DNA of 64,000 bases from Gillisella taibaishanensis (GTDB taxonomy: Bacteria; Pseudomonadota; Alphaproteobacteria; Rhizobiales; Rhizobiaceae). The notes under the pieces were generated by a model. That model saw only the letters and a list, made by a program, of their open reading frames with translations, ran no database searches and had not been told where the DNA came from. This document shows, piece after piece, positions 1 to 9,488 of the stretch. The position numbers were made by a program, and so were the translations under genes. Where the stretch lies: the NCBI RefSeq assembly GCF_001938985.1, contig NZ_MKIN01000017.1:62001-126000 (forward strand). The letters run 5' to 3'. The first letter of the stretch is position 1. The number at the start of each line of letters is the position of its first letter.

Positions 1-163
1 GCTCGCCTCGGCCCTGTCCTATTTCGACAGCTATCGGCGCGGTCGCGGCACCGCCAATCTCATCCAGGCCCAGCGCGACTTCTTTGGCGCCCATGGCTTT
101 GAGCGGGTCGACGGCAAGGAATATCACCACGGTCCTTGGGGCAGCGGCGCTTCGATCTACTGA
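1..163 (+). CDS. gnd: 6-phosphogluconate dehydrogenase, C-terminal fragment
   Basis: This is the last 53 codons of a gene that begins before the window; the reading frame enters at base 2 and stops with TGA at 161-163. The translation contains [10 protein letters not shown], then [19 protein letters not shown] and ends [10 protein letters not shown]. This is the conserved C-terminal tail of 6-phosphogluconate dehydrogenase, which in this family reaches into the active site of the partner subunit. The enzyme oxidatively decarboxylates 6-phosphogluconate to ribulose 5-phosphate with NADP(+) in the pentose phosphate pathway. An intrinsic terminator follows 27 nt after the stop, so this is the end of its transcript. 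Confidence 0.9.
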   Translation, partial: LASALSYFDSYRRGRGTANLIQAQRDFFGAHGFERVDGKEYHHGPWGSGASIY

Positions 164-190
164 TCGCCAGCAAATCAGAAATATCATTGG

Positions 191-220
191 CCTCGCCGCA
201 TCCAGTGGCGAGGCTTTTTT
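191..220 (+). terminator. Intrinsic terminator after gnd
   Basis: CCTCGCC (191-197) pairs with GGCGAGG (207-213) around a 9-nt loop and is followed by CTTTTTT. It is a textbook rho-independent terminator, between the gnd stop and the next start codon. Confidence 0.9.
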
Positions 221-234
221 GAGAAGTGTGTTTT

Positions 235-1086
235 ATGGACGATCGTCTTGTCATTCTCGGCAGCAAGGGTGGGCCGGCTATCCGTCCCGGCGGCCCCAAT
301 CCAACCTCCATGCTGCTGACACTCGGCGGTCGGCACATTGTTATCGACTGCGGGCTCGGCGTCACGCGCGGCTTGGTCGAAACGGGCTTGTCGCTGAAGG
401 ACCTTGATCTGGTCTTCATTACTCACCTCCATTCCGATCATGTGCTGGAACTCGGGCCGCTGCTGCACACCGCCTGGACGACGGGGCTTTCAAAGCCGGT
501 GACCGTCTACGGACCGGAAGGAACAGCCCTTCTCTGGCATAACTTCCTTGTCTCGCTCGACTTCGACATCCGCACCCGGATCGCAGATGAGGGGAGACCG
601 GATCTGGCCGGTCTGGTGATCGTCCGTGAATATGGCGAAGGCCCGGTTCTGGAGGAGGGTACTATGATCGTCTCGGCGCTGCGGGTCGATCATCCTCCGG
701 TGACAGATTGCTTTGCTCTCAAATTTGTTCAAGCCGGCAAAACAGTCGTCCTGTCTTCGGATACGGCCTATTTCCCGCCGCTCTCGGATTTCGCTGCCGG
801 CGCCGATCTTCTCGTGCACGAGGCCATGCTGCCTGAGGGTGTTGAAAGCATCATTCGGCGCACCGGCAATGGCGCACGGCTGCGGGAGCATCTCTACGCC
901 TCGCACACGCTGGCGGCAGATGCGGGACGGCTGGCGACGCAGGCACGGGTTAAAAAGCTGGTGCTGAACCATCTCATTCCGGCCGATGACCCCGCCTTTA
1001 CAGAGGCGGACTGGCGGCAGGCCCTTGCGTCGGTCTGGAGCGGGCCGTTGGTGGTTGCCCAAGATGGCTTAGCCATTCCGTTTTAA
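235..1086 (+). CDS. Metallo-beta-lactamase-fold hydrolase (ribonuclease Z-like)
   Basis: A protein of 283 aa with the MBL signature HLHSDH at residues 64-69, whose His and Asp side chains bind the metal pair. Further metal ligands are probably the His in RVDHPP, the Asp in LSSDTAYF and a late His in VLNHLIP. The fold and the C-terminal sequence resemble RNase Z/arylsulfatase-type MBL enzymes, but nothing fixes the substrate. An in-frame GTG at 226 lies directly after the terminator T-run; the ATG at 235 is the better start because the homology begins at MDDRLVILGSKGG. It converges on the next gene with only 3 nt between the stops. It could equally be annotated as a generic MBL hydrolase. Confidence 0.8.
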   Translation: MDDRLVILGSKGGPAIRPGGPNPTSMLLTLGGRHIVIDCGLGVTRGLVETGLSLKDLDLVFITHLHSDHVLELGPLLHTAWTTGLSKPVTVYGPEGTALLWHNFLVSLDFDIRTRIADEGRPDLAGLVIVREYGEGPVLEEGTMIVSALRVDHPPVTDCFALKFVQAGKTVVLSSDTAYFPPLSDFAAGADLLVHEAMLPEGVESIIRRTGNGARLREHLYASHTLAADAGRLATQARVKKLVLNHLIPADDPAFTEADWRQALASVWSGPLVVAQDGLAIPF

Positions 1087-1089
1087 ACG

Positions 1090-2124
1090 CTATTCCCACA
1101 CCGGCTGGCTGACGCTTTGCAGCAGATGCGGCTCGATGCCGTCGATACTGGCGATGACAGCTTTGGCGAGTTCGCGGCCTGCCAGCAGCACATCTTCATG
1201 CGCCCCGATGATTTCGGGGCGGATCCATTTCAGGATCTGGACGGACTGTTTTGAGACCAAGTCCACATCCTGCCCGAGCTTTTTGTGAGCAGCATCTATG
1301 CCGGCATTGACGGCAATTGCAGCGCTGCTGGACGAGCAGACGATGCCATCTGGCGGATTGTTGGACCGCATCACGGCTTCAACTGCATTGCGGATCTGCT
1401 CGAGAGGGGCATCGATATCGATCGGCATCGGCACCTCTGTAGCGCCAGCCTTGCCGATGCCGGCGAGGAAGCCGTCGCGGGTATGGCGATAGTAGGTCAG
1501 CTTGTCGGGCGGCGGCAGAAGAGCGATGCGACTGCGGCCTCGGGCAGCGAGGCGTTCGACTGCCTGGCGGGCAAAAGCCTCGTTGTCGAAATCGTGGAAT
1601 GGATGGACGAGGCCTGAGGCTGTGCGGCCATGGGCGGCAAAAGGCATGCCCCGCTCGGTCAAAAGCTTGATGCGCGGATCATCAGGCTCCGTGCGCGATA
1701 TGATGACGCCATCGGCCGAGCCGGTGTCGAGAATGTAGCGCACCGGCTGCATCGGATCCTTGCTGTGGGAATGCGGCGTTACGACGATGTGGTAGGGCGT
1801 GCCGGACAGGACTTCCGATATGCCGAAAACCAGCTGGCTACTGAAGCCCATGATTTCTTCATCGATGCTCAGCACCAGTGCAATGACATTGGTCTTTCCC
1901 GTGCGCAGCCGCACGCCGGCTCTGTTGGGCTGGTAGCCCAACTGCCGCGCCACCATGCGCACCCGCTCCTTGGTTTCGGCGCCGATATCGGGCGCATCCT
2001 TCAAGGCACGCGATACGGTTGTGATGCCGAGCCCGGTCAGGAAGGCAATTGTCTTCAGCGTCGGACGCTCGCCCCCGCCTATCTGTCCTGAAGCCGTCAG
2101 GCCCGGTCGTCTGTCATCGTCCAT
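1090..2124 (-). CDS. LacI-family transcriptional regulator
   Basis: A 344-aa repressor with an N-terminal LacI helix-turn-helix at about residues 22-66 (LKTIAFLTGLGITTVSRAL, then the hinge helix around YQPNRAGVRLRTGKT). A periplasmic-binding-protein-like sensor domain for a sugar effector follows. It is transcribed divergently from the sugar ABC importer that starts at 2543, so it most likely represses that operon and is released by the imported sugar or a derivative. It has a short extension before the HTH (about 20 residues, Gly-rich) that is longer than in LacI itself. The effector cannot be read from the sequence. Confidence 0.92.
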   Translation of the reverse strand: MDDDRRPGLTASGQIGGGERPTLKTIAFLTGLGITTVSRALKDAPDIGAETKERVRMVARQLGYQPNRAGVRLRTGKTNVIALVLSIDEEIMGFSSQLVFGISEVLSGTPYHIVVTPHSHSKDPMQPVRYILDTGSADGVIISRTEPDDPRIKLLTERGMPFAAHGRTASGLVHPFHDFDNEAFARQAVERLAARGRSRIALLPPPDKLTYYRHTRDGFLAGIGKAGATEVPMPIDIDAPLEQIRNAVEAVMRSNNPPDGIVCSSSSAAIAVNAGIDAAHKKLGQDVDLVSKQSVQILKWIRPEIIGAHEDVLLAGRELAKAVIASIDGIEPHLLQSVSQPVWE

Positions 2125-2542
2125 GAACTACCCGCCAGCAAAGCCATTTTCCTACACTCCAACAGCGCGTTACCGCAAGGTCTCGATTTACGCCTCACCG
2201 GCGAAGGAAAGCGGAAATTCTGAAACGATACAGTAGAAATGTCGAGAGCAGTTCGACCAGTTTTTTTCGATAAAATGCAATCAATAGAGGTGTCGGCGGA
2301 TATGGCCGGTTATTTGCAAATGCGAGATATAAGCGAACGGAAATCTAATTATGTCGATAAATCAGTCAATTTAATCTGTTGCATCGCGAAGGAAGTGGCT
2401 TAAAGAGGAATTTATTCCCGTGCATGTTAGATGCTGCCAATGATCGAAAATAATTCGGATAAAAATTTCTAATTTCCGGTTGCGTACCTCAAAAACTTGA
2501 CTTAGGTTTTTCCGGCAACGTTTCAGTGAGGGAGGAGACTCA
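2125..2542. promoter_or_regulatory. Divergent control region of the sugar operon
   Basis: These 418 bases hold no gene. They separate the LacI-type gene from the importer genes and must contain both promoters. Candidate operator-like inverted repeats are GGAAT-tt-ATTCC at 2407-2418, CGAA-n5-TTCG at 2445-2457, and AAAAAC-n9-GTTTTT at 2491-2511. The last is the closest to the importer start and flanked by GTTGC (2479-2483) and GCAAC (2515-2519). A strong ribosome site GGGAGGAG lies just before ATG 2543. Which repeat is the operator is not known; the region is more AT-rich than the genes beside it. Confidence 0.5.
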
Positions 2543-3778
2543 ATGATAATTCGGTGCATCGCGGCTGCATTGGCAGCCACCGTAGCCTTGCCGATCGGCA
2601 TGGCGAGCGCGACCGACTTGGAAGTAACGCATTGGTGGACATCGGGGGGAGAGGCTGCGGCCGTCGCCGAGCTTGCCAAAGCTTTTGACGCAACAGGCAA
2701 CCATTGGGTCGACGGCGCCATCGCCGGTTCTGGCGGCACCGCCCGACCGATCATGATCAGCCGCATCACCGGCGGCGATCCTATGGGGGCAACCCAGTTC
2801 AACCATGGACGGCAGGCGCAGGAGTTGGTGGAGGCCGGCTTGATGCGCGATCTGACCGACGTGGCCACCAAGGGCCACTGGAAAGACGTGATCAAGCCGG
2901 CAAGTCTGCTCGACAGCTGCACGATCGACGGCAAGATCTATTGCGCGCCTGTTAACATCCACAGTTGGCAATGGCTCTGGCTGTCGGATGCCGCCTTCAA
3001 GAAGGCCGGCGTCGCAATGCCGAAGAACTGGAACGAATTTGTCGCCGCCGGCCCGGCATTGCAGAAGGCCGGTATCCAGCCGCTCGCCGTCGGCGGTCAG
3101 CCATGGCAGACCACGGGTCTGGTCGATACGCTGATCATCTCGCTCGGCGGCAAAGACCTTTACATGAAGGTTTTCAAGGACAAGGACGCCAAAACGATCT
3201 CCGGTCCTGAGATGACCAAGATCTTCCAGGCTGTCGACGATGCCCGCAAGCTAGCCAAGGGCACCAATGTCCAGGATTGGAACCAGGCCACCAATATGGT
3301 GATAACAGGCAAGGCTGCTGGCCAAGTTATGGGTGACTGGGCTCAGGGCGAATTCCAGCTGGCGGGCCAAGTGGCCGGCAAGGACTATTCATGTTTGCCT
3401 GGTTTGGGTCTCAACGAATATCTGACCGCCGGTGGCGACGCCTTCTACTTCCCGAAGCTGAAAGATGACGCAAAATCAAAGGCTCAGGACGTACTGGCTG
3501 AAACCATTGTCGATCCGAAGACCCAGGTTGCGTTCAATCTGAAGAAAGGCTCGCTGCCGATCCGCGGCGATGTTGATCTCGCGTCCGCCAATGACTGCAT
3601 GAAGAAGGGCCTGGCGATCCTCGGCAAGGGTAACGTGCTGCAAAGCACCGACCAGCTCTTGTCGGCCGATACGCAAAAGCAGAAGGAGGATCTATTCTCC
3701 CAATTCTTTGCAAATCCGTCGATCAGCGCTGCTGACGCCCAGAAGCGCTTTGCCGACATCATGGCTGACGCAGACTGA
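2543..3778 (+). CDS. Sugar ABC transporter substrate-binding protein
   Basis: A 411-aa periplasmic sugar-binding protein (family 1, COG1653). A Sec signal peptide covers residues 1-23 (MIIRCIAAALAATVALPIGM, cleavage after ASA), and the mature protein begins TDLEVTHWWTSGGE, typical of the glucose/mannose-type binding proteins of rhizobia. Trp-rich segments (NIHSWQWLWLSD) suit stacking on a sugar ring. It is the first gene of a rightward operon with two permeases and a UgpC-like ATPase and is preceded by a strong Shine-Dalgarno sequence. The linked glycosidases suggest a short beta-linked oligosaccharide or its monosaccharide as ligand; that is inferred. Confidence 0.9.
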   Translation: MIIRCIAAALAATVALPIGMASATDLEVTHWWTSGGEAAAVAELAKAFDATGNHWVDGAIAGSGGTARPIMISRITGGDPMGATQFNHGRQAQELVEAGLMRDLTDVATKGHWKDVIKPASLLDSCTIDGKIYCAPVNIHSWQWLWLSDAAFKKAGVAMPKNWNEFVAAGPALQKAGIQPLAVGGQPWQTTGLVDTLIISLGGKDLYMKVFKDKDAKTISGPEMTKIFQAVDDARKLAKGTNVQDWNQATNMVITGKAAGQVMGDWAQGEFQLAGQVAGKDYSCLPGLGLNEYLTAGGDAFYFPKLKDDAKSKAQDVLAETIVDPKTQVAFNLKKGSLPIRGDVDLASANDCMKKGLAILGKGNVLQSTDQLLSADTQKQKEDLFSQFFANPSISAADAQKRFADIMADAD

Positions 3779-3860
3779 TCCGCGTCTTCTGAGCAAGCCC
3801 GGTTGCGGCCGATGTGGGGCGTGATGACGCCAGCGCATCGGCTGTAACCGGAGATTGCCA

Positions 3861-3884
3861 ACACGGCAGCCATTGGCGCCGTGT
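3861..3884 (+). repeat. Intercistronic hairpin after the binding-protein gene
   Basis: ACACGGC (3861-3867) and GCCGTGT (3878-3884) enclose GCC-att-GGC, giving a 10-bp stem with one bulged A. There is no T-run. Such hairpins between a binding-protein gene and its permease genes commonly protect the upstream mRNA from 3' decay so that the binding protein is made in excess. Confidence 0.55.
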
Positions 3885-3933
3885 GTGAGACGCCCGTTTC
3901 CGAATGCTGTTTCAGTTTGAGGGGAGACAGATC

Positions 3934-4866
3934 ATGACGGCGATAGCCCAACAAAAGACGGGCCAAAATCAAAAAGGCCAAAGCAAAAGACCCACCCGGT
4001 GGTTGCGCAATCTCAATGCGAAGATTGCTTCCATTCCGATGATCCTGGTTGCCCTCGTTGTCTTCCTGGGCGGCAGTGTCTGGACGGTCGTTTATTCCTT
4101 TACCAATTCGAAATTGCTGCCGCGGCTGAAATTCGTCGGGCTCGACCAATATGACAGGCTCTGGGGCTCGGCCCGCTGGATCATTTCGATCGAAAATCTT
4201 GCGATTTACGGCGTGCTCTCTTTGATCTTCAGCCTGGTGATCGGCTTTCTGCTGGCCGCGCTGATGGACCAGAAAATCCGTTTCGAAAACCTGTTCCGCA
4301 CGATCTTTCTCTATCCCTTTGCCCTGTCCTTCATCGTCACCGGTCTGGTCTGGCAATGGGTACTCAATCCTGAACTCGGCATTCAGTCCGTTATCCGGTC
4401 GCTGGGCTTTACCACCTTCAATTTCGACCCGCTCTACAATCCGCAACTGGTTATCTACGGCATTCTGATTGCCGGTCTCTGGCAGGGCACGGGCCTGGTC
4501 ATGTGCATGATGCTCGCCGGTCTGCGCGGCATCGACGAAGATATCTGGAAGGCTGCCCGCGTTGACGGCATCCCGACCTGGAAGACCTATCTGATGATCG
4601 TCATTCCCATGATGCGGCCGGTGTTCATCACCACGCTTGTCATCATCGCCAGCGGCATCGTCAAGGTCTACGACCTCGTGGTCGCCCAGACCAGCGGCGG
4701 CCCCGGCATAGCCTCGGAAGTGCCTGCCAAATATGTCTACGACTACATGTTCCAGGCGCAGAACCTGGGGCAGGGCTTTGCCGCCTCGACCATGATGCTG
4801 GTCACTGTCGCGATCATCATCGTTCCCTGGGCTTATCTGGAATTTGGAGGGCGCAAGCGTGGCTGA
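3934..4866 (+). CDS. Sugar ABC transporter permease 1
   Basis: A 310-aa inner-membrane permease of the MalF/UgpA class. Six hydrophobic segments are visible, beginning near residue 30 (IPMILVALVVFLGGSVWTV). The cytoplasmic EAA loop (DIWKAARVDGIPTWKTYLMI) contacts the ATPase. The frame is open from 3904, but ATG 3934 has a good GAGGGGAGA ribosome site and starts the Lys/Gln-rich cytoplasmic tail, so it is preferred. Its end overlaps the start of the second permease by 8 nt, indicating translational coupling. Confidence 0.9.
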   Translation: MTAIAQQKTGQNQKGQSKRPTRWLRNLNAKIASIPMILVALVVFLGGSVWTVVYSFTNSKLLPRLKFVGLDQYDRLWGSARWIISIENLAIYGVLSLIFSLVIGFLLAALMDQKIRFENLFRTIFLYPFALSFIVTGLVWQWVLNPELGIQSVIRSLGFTTFNFDPLYNPQLVIYGILIAGLWQGTGLVMCMMLAGLRGIDEDIWKAARVDGIPTWKTYLMIVIPMMRPVFITTLVIIASGIVKVYDLVVAQTSGGPGIASEVPAKYVYDYMFQAQNLGQGFAASTMMLVTVAIIIVPWAYLEFGGRKRG

Positions 4867-5803
4867 CCATTCCGCTCTCAACGTGCCGGCCGCTGCCGTG
4901 CAACCTATCGCCTCGCGGCTCGGCGAGGGACCTGCGGGCCGCAAGCCCAAGCCTGTCCTGTCGCGCCGCAACATCATGCTCTACGGCATCCTGTTCGTTG
5001 CTGCGGCCTATTATCTGCTGCCGCTTTACGTGATGGTCGTGACATCCCTGAAGGGCATGCCCGAGATCCGTATGGGCAATATCTTTGCCCCACCGATGGA
5101 AATCACGTTCGAGCCATGGGTGAAAGCCTGGAGCCAGGCATGCACCGGCCTGAACTGCGATGGCCTGTCGCGCGGCTTCTGGAATTCGGTGCGCATCATG
5201 GTGCCATCGGTCGTGGTGTCGATCGCGATTGCCTCCGTCAGCGGTTATGCGCTGGCCAACTGGCGGTTCAAGGGGTCGGAACTGTTCTTCTCCATCCTCG
5301 TCATCGGCGCCTTCATTCCATACCAGGTGATGATCTATCCGATCGTCATCGTGCTGAGAGAAATCGGCATTTACGGCACCCTGACCGGGCTGATTGTCGT
5401 CCACACCATCTTCGGCATGCCGATCCTGACCCTGCTGTTTCGCAATTACTTCGCCTCGCTGCCGGAGGAATTGTTCAAGGCGGCTCGCATCGACGGGGCA
5501 GGGTTCTGGCAGATCTATCTGCGGATCATGCTGCCGATGTCGCTGCCGATCTTTGTCGTGGCGATGATCCTGCAGGTCACCGGTATCTGGAACGACTTCC
5601 TGTTCGGCGTCGTCTTCACCCGCCCGGAATATTACCCGATGACGGTGCAGCTCAACAATATCGTCAATTCGGTGCAGGGCGTGAAGGAGTATAACGTCAA
5701 CATGGCCGCCACGATCCTGACCGGCGCCGTTCCCCTGATCATCTATTTCATCTCCGGACGCCTGTTCGTACGCGGCATCGCCGCCGGCGCCGTGAAGGGA
5801 TAA
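4859..5803 (+). CDS. Sugar ABC transporter permease 2
   Basis: A 314-aa permease of the MalG/UgpE class and partner of the preceding gene. The EAA loop reads [20 protein letters not shown], near the C-terminal third. The start is taken as GTG 4859, with GGAGG at 4846-4850 eight bases upstream; an earlier in-frame TTG at 4844 has no such site. Overlap with the upstream stop, and TAATG overlap with the ATPase downstream, show one coupled operon. Confidence 0.9.
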   Translation: MADHSALNVPAAAVQPIASRLGEGPAGRKPKPVLSRRNIMLYGILFVAAAYYLLPLYVMVVTSLKGMPEIRMGNIFAPPMEITFEPWVKAWSQACTGLNCDGLSRGFWNSVRIMVPSVVVSIAIASVSGYALANWRFKGSELFFSILVIGAFIPYQVMIYPIVIVLREIGIYGTLTGLIVVHTIFGMPILTLLFRNYFASLPEELFKAARIDGAGFWQIYLRIMLPMSLPIFVVAMILQVTGIWNDFLFGVVFTRPEYYPMTVQLNNIVNSVQGVKEYNVNMAATILTGAVPLIIYFISGRLFVRGIAAGAVKG

Positions 5804-6900
5804 TGCTTATGAATACAAGTGTCTCCATACGCGATCTTTCCCTCAGCTTCGGCGCGGTGACCGTGCTGAAGGATCTCAACCTCGATATTGCCGATGGTGA
5901 GTTTCTCGTGCTGCTTGGCTCTTCCGGTTGCGGCAAGTCTACGCTGCTGAACTGCATTGCCGGGCTGCTTGACGTGTCCGAAGGACAGATCTTCATCAAG
6001 GACAAGAACGTCACCTGGGAAGAGCCGAAGGACCGCGGCATCGGCATGGTGTTCCAATCCTACGCGCTCTATCCGCAGATGACGGTCGAAAAAAACCTGT
6101 CCTTCGGCCTGCAGGTGGCGAAAATGCCGAAAGCCGAGATCGACAAGCGTGTGGCGCGCGCCGCCGAGATCCTGCAGATCGGCCCGCTGTTGAAGCGCAA
6201 GCCGGCGGAGCTTTCCGGTGGCCAGCGCCAGCGCGTCGCCATCGGCCGGGCGCTGGTGCGCGATGTCGATGTCTTCCTGTTCGACGAGCCGCTGTCCAAT
6301 CTCGATGCCAAATTGCGCGCCGAGTTGCGCGTCGAAATCAAGCGGCTGCATCAGTCGCTGAAGAACACGATGATCTACGTCACCCATGATCAGATCGAAG
6401 CGCTGACGCTGGCTGACCGGATCGCCATCATGAAAAGCGGCGTCATCCAGCAGCTGGACGATCCCATGACGATCTATAACAGGCCTCGTAATCTGTTCGT
6501 GGCTGGCTTCATCGGCTCGCCATCGATGAATTTCTTCAAGGGTGAACTGAAGGAAAAGGGCGGATCGGTGGTGTTTACCTCTGGTGGCGTCGATTTCGGT
6601 CTGACCGGATATCAGGCCGATACCGTACTGACGGCAGGCCGCAAGGTAGTGCTTGGCGCACGCCCGGAACATATTGCTGTCGATGGCGATATCGGACCTG
6701 GAGAGGAGGCGCATGCCGCCGTGGTCGATATCGAGGAGCCGATGGGCGCTGACAATCTGCTTTGGCTGAAGCTGGCGGGTCAGGTTCTGTCGGTGCGTAT
6801 TGCCGGCACGCGGCGCTACGCGCCGGGCAGCCAGGTGCGGCTCGCCTTCGACATGTCCGTGGCCTCGCTGTTCGATGCCGAAACGGAGATGCGTCTCTGA
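5803..6900 (+). CDS. Sugar ABC transporter ATPase (UgpC/MalK-like)
   Basis: A 365-aa ATP-binding subunit. Walker A is GSSGCGKST at residues 39-47, the signature is [15 protein letters not shown], Walker B is [12 protein letters not shown], and the switch His lies in [10 protein letters not shown]. The C-terminal third is the TOBE/OB regulatory domain typical of the MalK/UgpC/MsmK type, which energises family-1 sugar importers. The start overlaps the permease stop (TAATG). A second ATG at 5809 is possible. It completes the binding protein/permease/permease/ATPase set. Confidence 0.93.
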   Translation: MLMNTSVSIRDLSLSFGAVTVLKDLNLDIADGEFLVLLGSSGCGKSTLLNCIAGLLDVSEGQIFIKDKNVTWEEPKDRGIGMVFQSYALYPQMTVEKNLSFGLQVAKMPKAEIDKRVARAAEILQIGPLLKRKPAELSGGQRQRVAIGRALVRDVDVFLFDEPLSNLDAKLRAELRVEIKRLHQSLKNTMIYVTHDQIEALTLADRIAIMKSGVIQQLDDPMTIYNRPRNLFVAGFIGSPSMNFFKGELKEKGGSVVFTSGGVDFGLTGYQADTVLTAGRKVVLGARPEHIAVDGDIGPGEEAHAAVVDIEEPMGADNLLWLKLAGQVLSVRIAGTRRYAPGSQVRLAFDMSVASLFDAETEMRL

Positions 6901-6951
6901 TCCCTCCGCTCGCGCGAGAGCTGCAAGCTTTTGAGCAGGCCTGTTTGCAGA

Positions 6952-6967
6952 GGGCGGTATGCCGCCC
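6952..6967 (+). repeat. Intercistronic hairpin before the beta-mannosidase gene
   Basis: GGGCGG (6952-6957) and CCGCCC (6962-6967) close a TATG tetraloop, 18 nt before ATG 6986. There is no T-run, so it is more likely a processing or mRNA-stability element than a terminator. Confidence 0.5.
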
Positions 6968-6985
6968 GCATTGTTGAGTTGACCG

Positions 6986-9433
6986 ATGACCGATATTCAT
7001 GACCTCTCAGGCGCCTGGCAGCTTTCGACAACGGGCGATGAGCATGCCTGCTCCATCAACCTGCCCGGCGACGTGCACAGCGCGCTCCACGCGGCTGATA
7101 TCATTCCCGATCCCTATTTCGGCCGTAACGAAGAGGCGGTGCAATGGGTCGCGCATCAGGATTGGGTTCTGGTCCGACACTTTGCGCTTGATCCCGGCGG
7201 GGCCGATTGGTATCTCGATATCGACAATCTCGATACGGTGGCGGTGGTCTTCATCAATGACGTGCCGGTTCTGTCTGCCGACAATTGCTTCCGGCGCTAC
7301 CGGCCTGACGTGACCGACGCGCTTCAGCCGGGCGAAAATACCATTCGCATCGTCATCCATTCCAGCATTGCGGCGGGGGCCGAGCGCCAAGTGCGCCAAC
7401 CCTTTTATGTGCCCTATCATCCCGGCAATTCGCCGATCCCACACGGCAATATGCTGCGCAAGCCGCAATGTCATTTCGGCTGGGACTGGAATATCGCCAT
7501 CGCGCCACTTGGGGTCTATGGCACGCTGGCGCTGAGAAAGCTTGACCCGGCCCGGATCGAGCAGGTCGAAACCAGCCAGTTGCACCAGGCCGGCGGCCGG
7601 GTGGAGTTGACGGTGAAGGTGACGTTGTTTGCCAAAACGCCGTCCGTCGTCCCGGTCCATCTCCAACTGGACGGCGAGCGGGTACGGTTGGATTGCGGCA
7701 TTGCTGCCGGCGAAACGGTGATCACCCATGTCTTTGAGGTTGAGCAGCCGAAGCTGTGGTGGCCTGCTGGCAGCGGCGAGCAGGCGCTGTATCCGCTCAC
7801 CGTCGAGGTGCCCGGCGAAAGGCTGGAAAAGCAGATCGGGCTGCGGACCGTCGAACTTATAACCGATGCCGATGAAGCCGGAAGCCGATTTGCGCTGAAG
7901 GTCAATGGAAGGGAAATCTTCTGCCGGGGCGCCAACTGGATTCCTGCCGACGCTCTGTTTTCCAAGTCGTCTCCGGCAAAGACCGAGGATTTGCTGCAAT
8001 CGGCTGCCGACGCGCATATGAATATGATCCGCGTCTGGGGCGGCGGCTTTTACGAGGCCGACTGGTTCTATGATCTCTGCGACCGGCTGGGTCTGATGGT
8101 CTGGCAGGACTTCATGTTCTCCTGCAATCTCTATCCCTGCACCGAGGACTTTCTGGAGAATGTTGCGGCCGAGGTGGATTATCAGGTCCGCCGCCTGCAA
8201 TCGCATCCGTCCATTGCGCTCTGGTGCGGTGATAACGAATTGGTGGGTGCGCTCACCTGGTTCGAGGAAAGCCGCAACAACCGCGATCGCTATCTGGTCG
8301 CCTATGACCGTCTGAACCGGGTGATCGAGCAGGGCGTCAAGCGCGCCTTTCCTCAAGGCATCTGGTGGCCGTCCAGCCCGGCGTCCGGCTATCTCGATTA
8401 CGGCGATGCCTGGCATGCCGATGGCTCTGGCGACATGCATTACTGGTCGGTCTGGCACGAGAATAAAAGCTTTGACGACTACCGCAAGGTCAAGCCGCGC
8501 TTCTGCTCGGAATTCGGCTTCCAGTCCTATACGTCGCTGCCTGTGATCGAGAGCTTCGCCGAGGCGAAGGATTTCAACATCGCTTCGCCGGTTATCGAAC
8601 TGCACCAGAAGAATGCCGGCGGCAATGAGCGGATTGCCGGCACCATGTTCCGCTATTTCCGCTTTCCCAAGGACTTCGCCAATTTCGTCTATCTCAGCCA
8701 GATCCAGCAGGGCCTGGCGATCAAGACGGCCGTGGAATATTGGCGCTCGTTGAAGCCCCACTGCATGGGGACGCTCTATTGGCAGCTCAACGATACGTGG
8801 CCGGTCGCCTCCTGGGCGAGCCTCGACTATGGCGGGCGCTGGAAGGCCATGCATTACATGGTCAAGCGCTTCTTCCAGCCGGTCGCCATTGCCGCCATTC
8901 CCGACGAGGCTGGTGCGAGCCTGCAATTCTCGATGGTCAACGATACCGCGGACAGCGTCGGTCTTGAGCTTGAGGTGTTTGCGCTGACAGTGGCCGGCGA
9001 GCGCCAGTTGCTGACCACTGCGCGCGGCGACTGCTCCGCCGATCGGGCTGAAATCCTCACTTCCATCGATTTGTCAGACATACCACAGAACACATTGATT
9101 GCATGGCACTTCAAGGCGTCCAACGGTATGGAGGGCGAGGGGCATTTCATGGCCGGCGGGGCTTATAAGACCCTCGATCTCTTAGCCTCAGGCCTGAGCC
9201 TTCAGACCGTGCCGCAGGCCGATGGCTCTGTCGAACTGACGGTCAGCGCCACCGGTCTTGCGCTCTTCGTGATGATCGAGAGCCGCACGGATGGCCGCTA
9301 CAGCGACAATGCTTTCGATCTTGCCGCCGGCGAAAGCCGGCGAGTGACCTTCACGCCGACGCAGGCACTGGCCGCTGGCGAGGTGCCGCAGTTCACCCTT
9401 TACGATCTCTATTCCTGCCAGGCCATCCAGTAA
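6986..9433 (+). CDS. Beta-mannosidase (glycoside hydrolase family 2)
   Basis: An 815-aa GH2 enzyme. The N-terminus (LSGAWQLSTT, then INLPGDVHSAL and IIPDPYFGRNEE) and the central FGWDWNIAIAPLG are characteristic of beta-mannosidases rather than beta-galactosidases. The acid/base Glu is probably E418 in WCGDNELVG and the nucleophile E509 in CSEFGFQSY. No signal peptide is visible, so it should act in the cytoplasm on short oligosaccharides brought in by the adjacent importer, releasing mannose from non-reducing ends. It belongs to the rightward sugar operon. Family assignment is firm; the exact glycosidic specificity is inferred. Confidence 0.9.
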   Translation: MTDIHDLSGAWQLSTTGDEHACSINLPGDVHSALHAADIIPDPYFGRNEEAVQWVAHQDWVLVRHFALDPGGADWYLDIDNLDTVAVVFINDVPVLSADNCFRRYRPDVTDALQPGENTIRIVIHSSIAAGAERQVRQPFYVPYHPGNSPIPHGNMLRKPQCHFGWDWNIAIAPLGVYGTLALRKLDPARIEQVETSQLHQAGGRVELTVKVTLFAKTPSVVPVHLQLDGERVRLDCGIAAGETVITHVFEVEQPKLWWPAGSGEQALYPLTVEVPGERLEKQIGLRTVELITDADEAGSRFALKVNGREIFCRGANWIPADALFSKSSPAKTEDLLQSAADAHMNMIRVWGGGFYEADWFYDLCDRLGLMVWQDFMFSCNLYPCTEDFLENVAAEVDYQVRRLQSHPSIALWCGDNELVGALTWFEESRNNRDRYLVAYDRLNRVIEQGVKRAFPQGIWWPSSPASGYLDYGDAWHADGSGDMHYWSVWHENKSFDDYRKVKPRFCSEFGFQSYTSLPVIESFAEAKDFNIASPVIELHQKNAGGNERIAGTMFRYFRFPKDFANFVYLSQIQQGLAIKTAVEYWRSLKPHCMGTLYWQLNDTWPVASWASLDYGGRWKAMHYMVKRFFQPVAIAAIPDEAGASLQFSMVNDTADSVGLELEVFALTVAGERQLLTTARGDCSADRAEILTSIDLSDIPQNTLIAWHFKASNGMEGEGHFMAGGAYKTLDLLASGLSLQTVPQADGSVELTVSATGLALFVMIESRTDGRYSDNAFDLAAGESRRVTFTPTQALAAGEVPQFTLYDLYSCQAIQ

Positions 9434-9488
9434 TTCGTTCGACCCGCGTCATGGGAGGCGCGGCCCATTCATTCAGGAGGAAATGACC

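Noticed and set aside
3484..4977. 497-aa frame antisense to the permease genes
   Set aside because: Reads as Asp/His/Gln-rich nonsense; two coupled permease genes with EAA motifs occupy the plus strand.
7007..8926. 639-aa open frame antisense to the beta-mannosidase gene
   Set aside because: Low-complexity Arg/Leu/Asp-rich translation typical of GC-rich antisense frames; the plus-strand gene has intact catalytic motifs.
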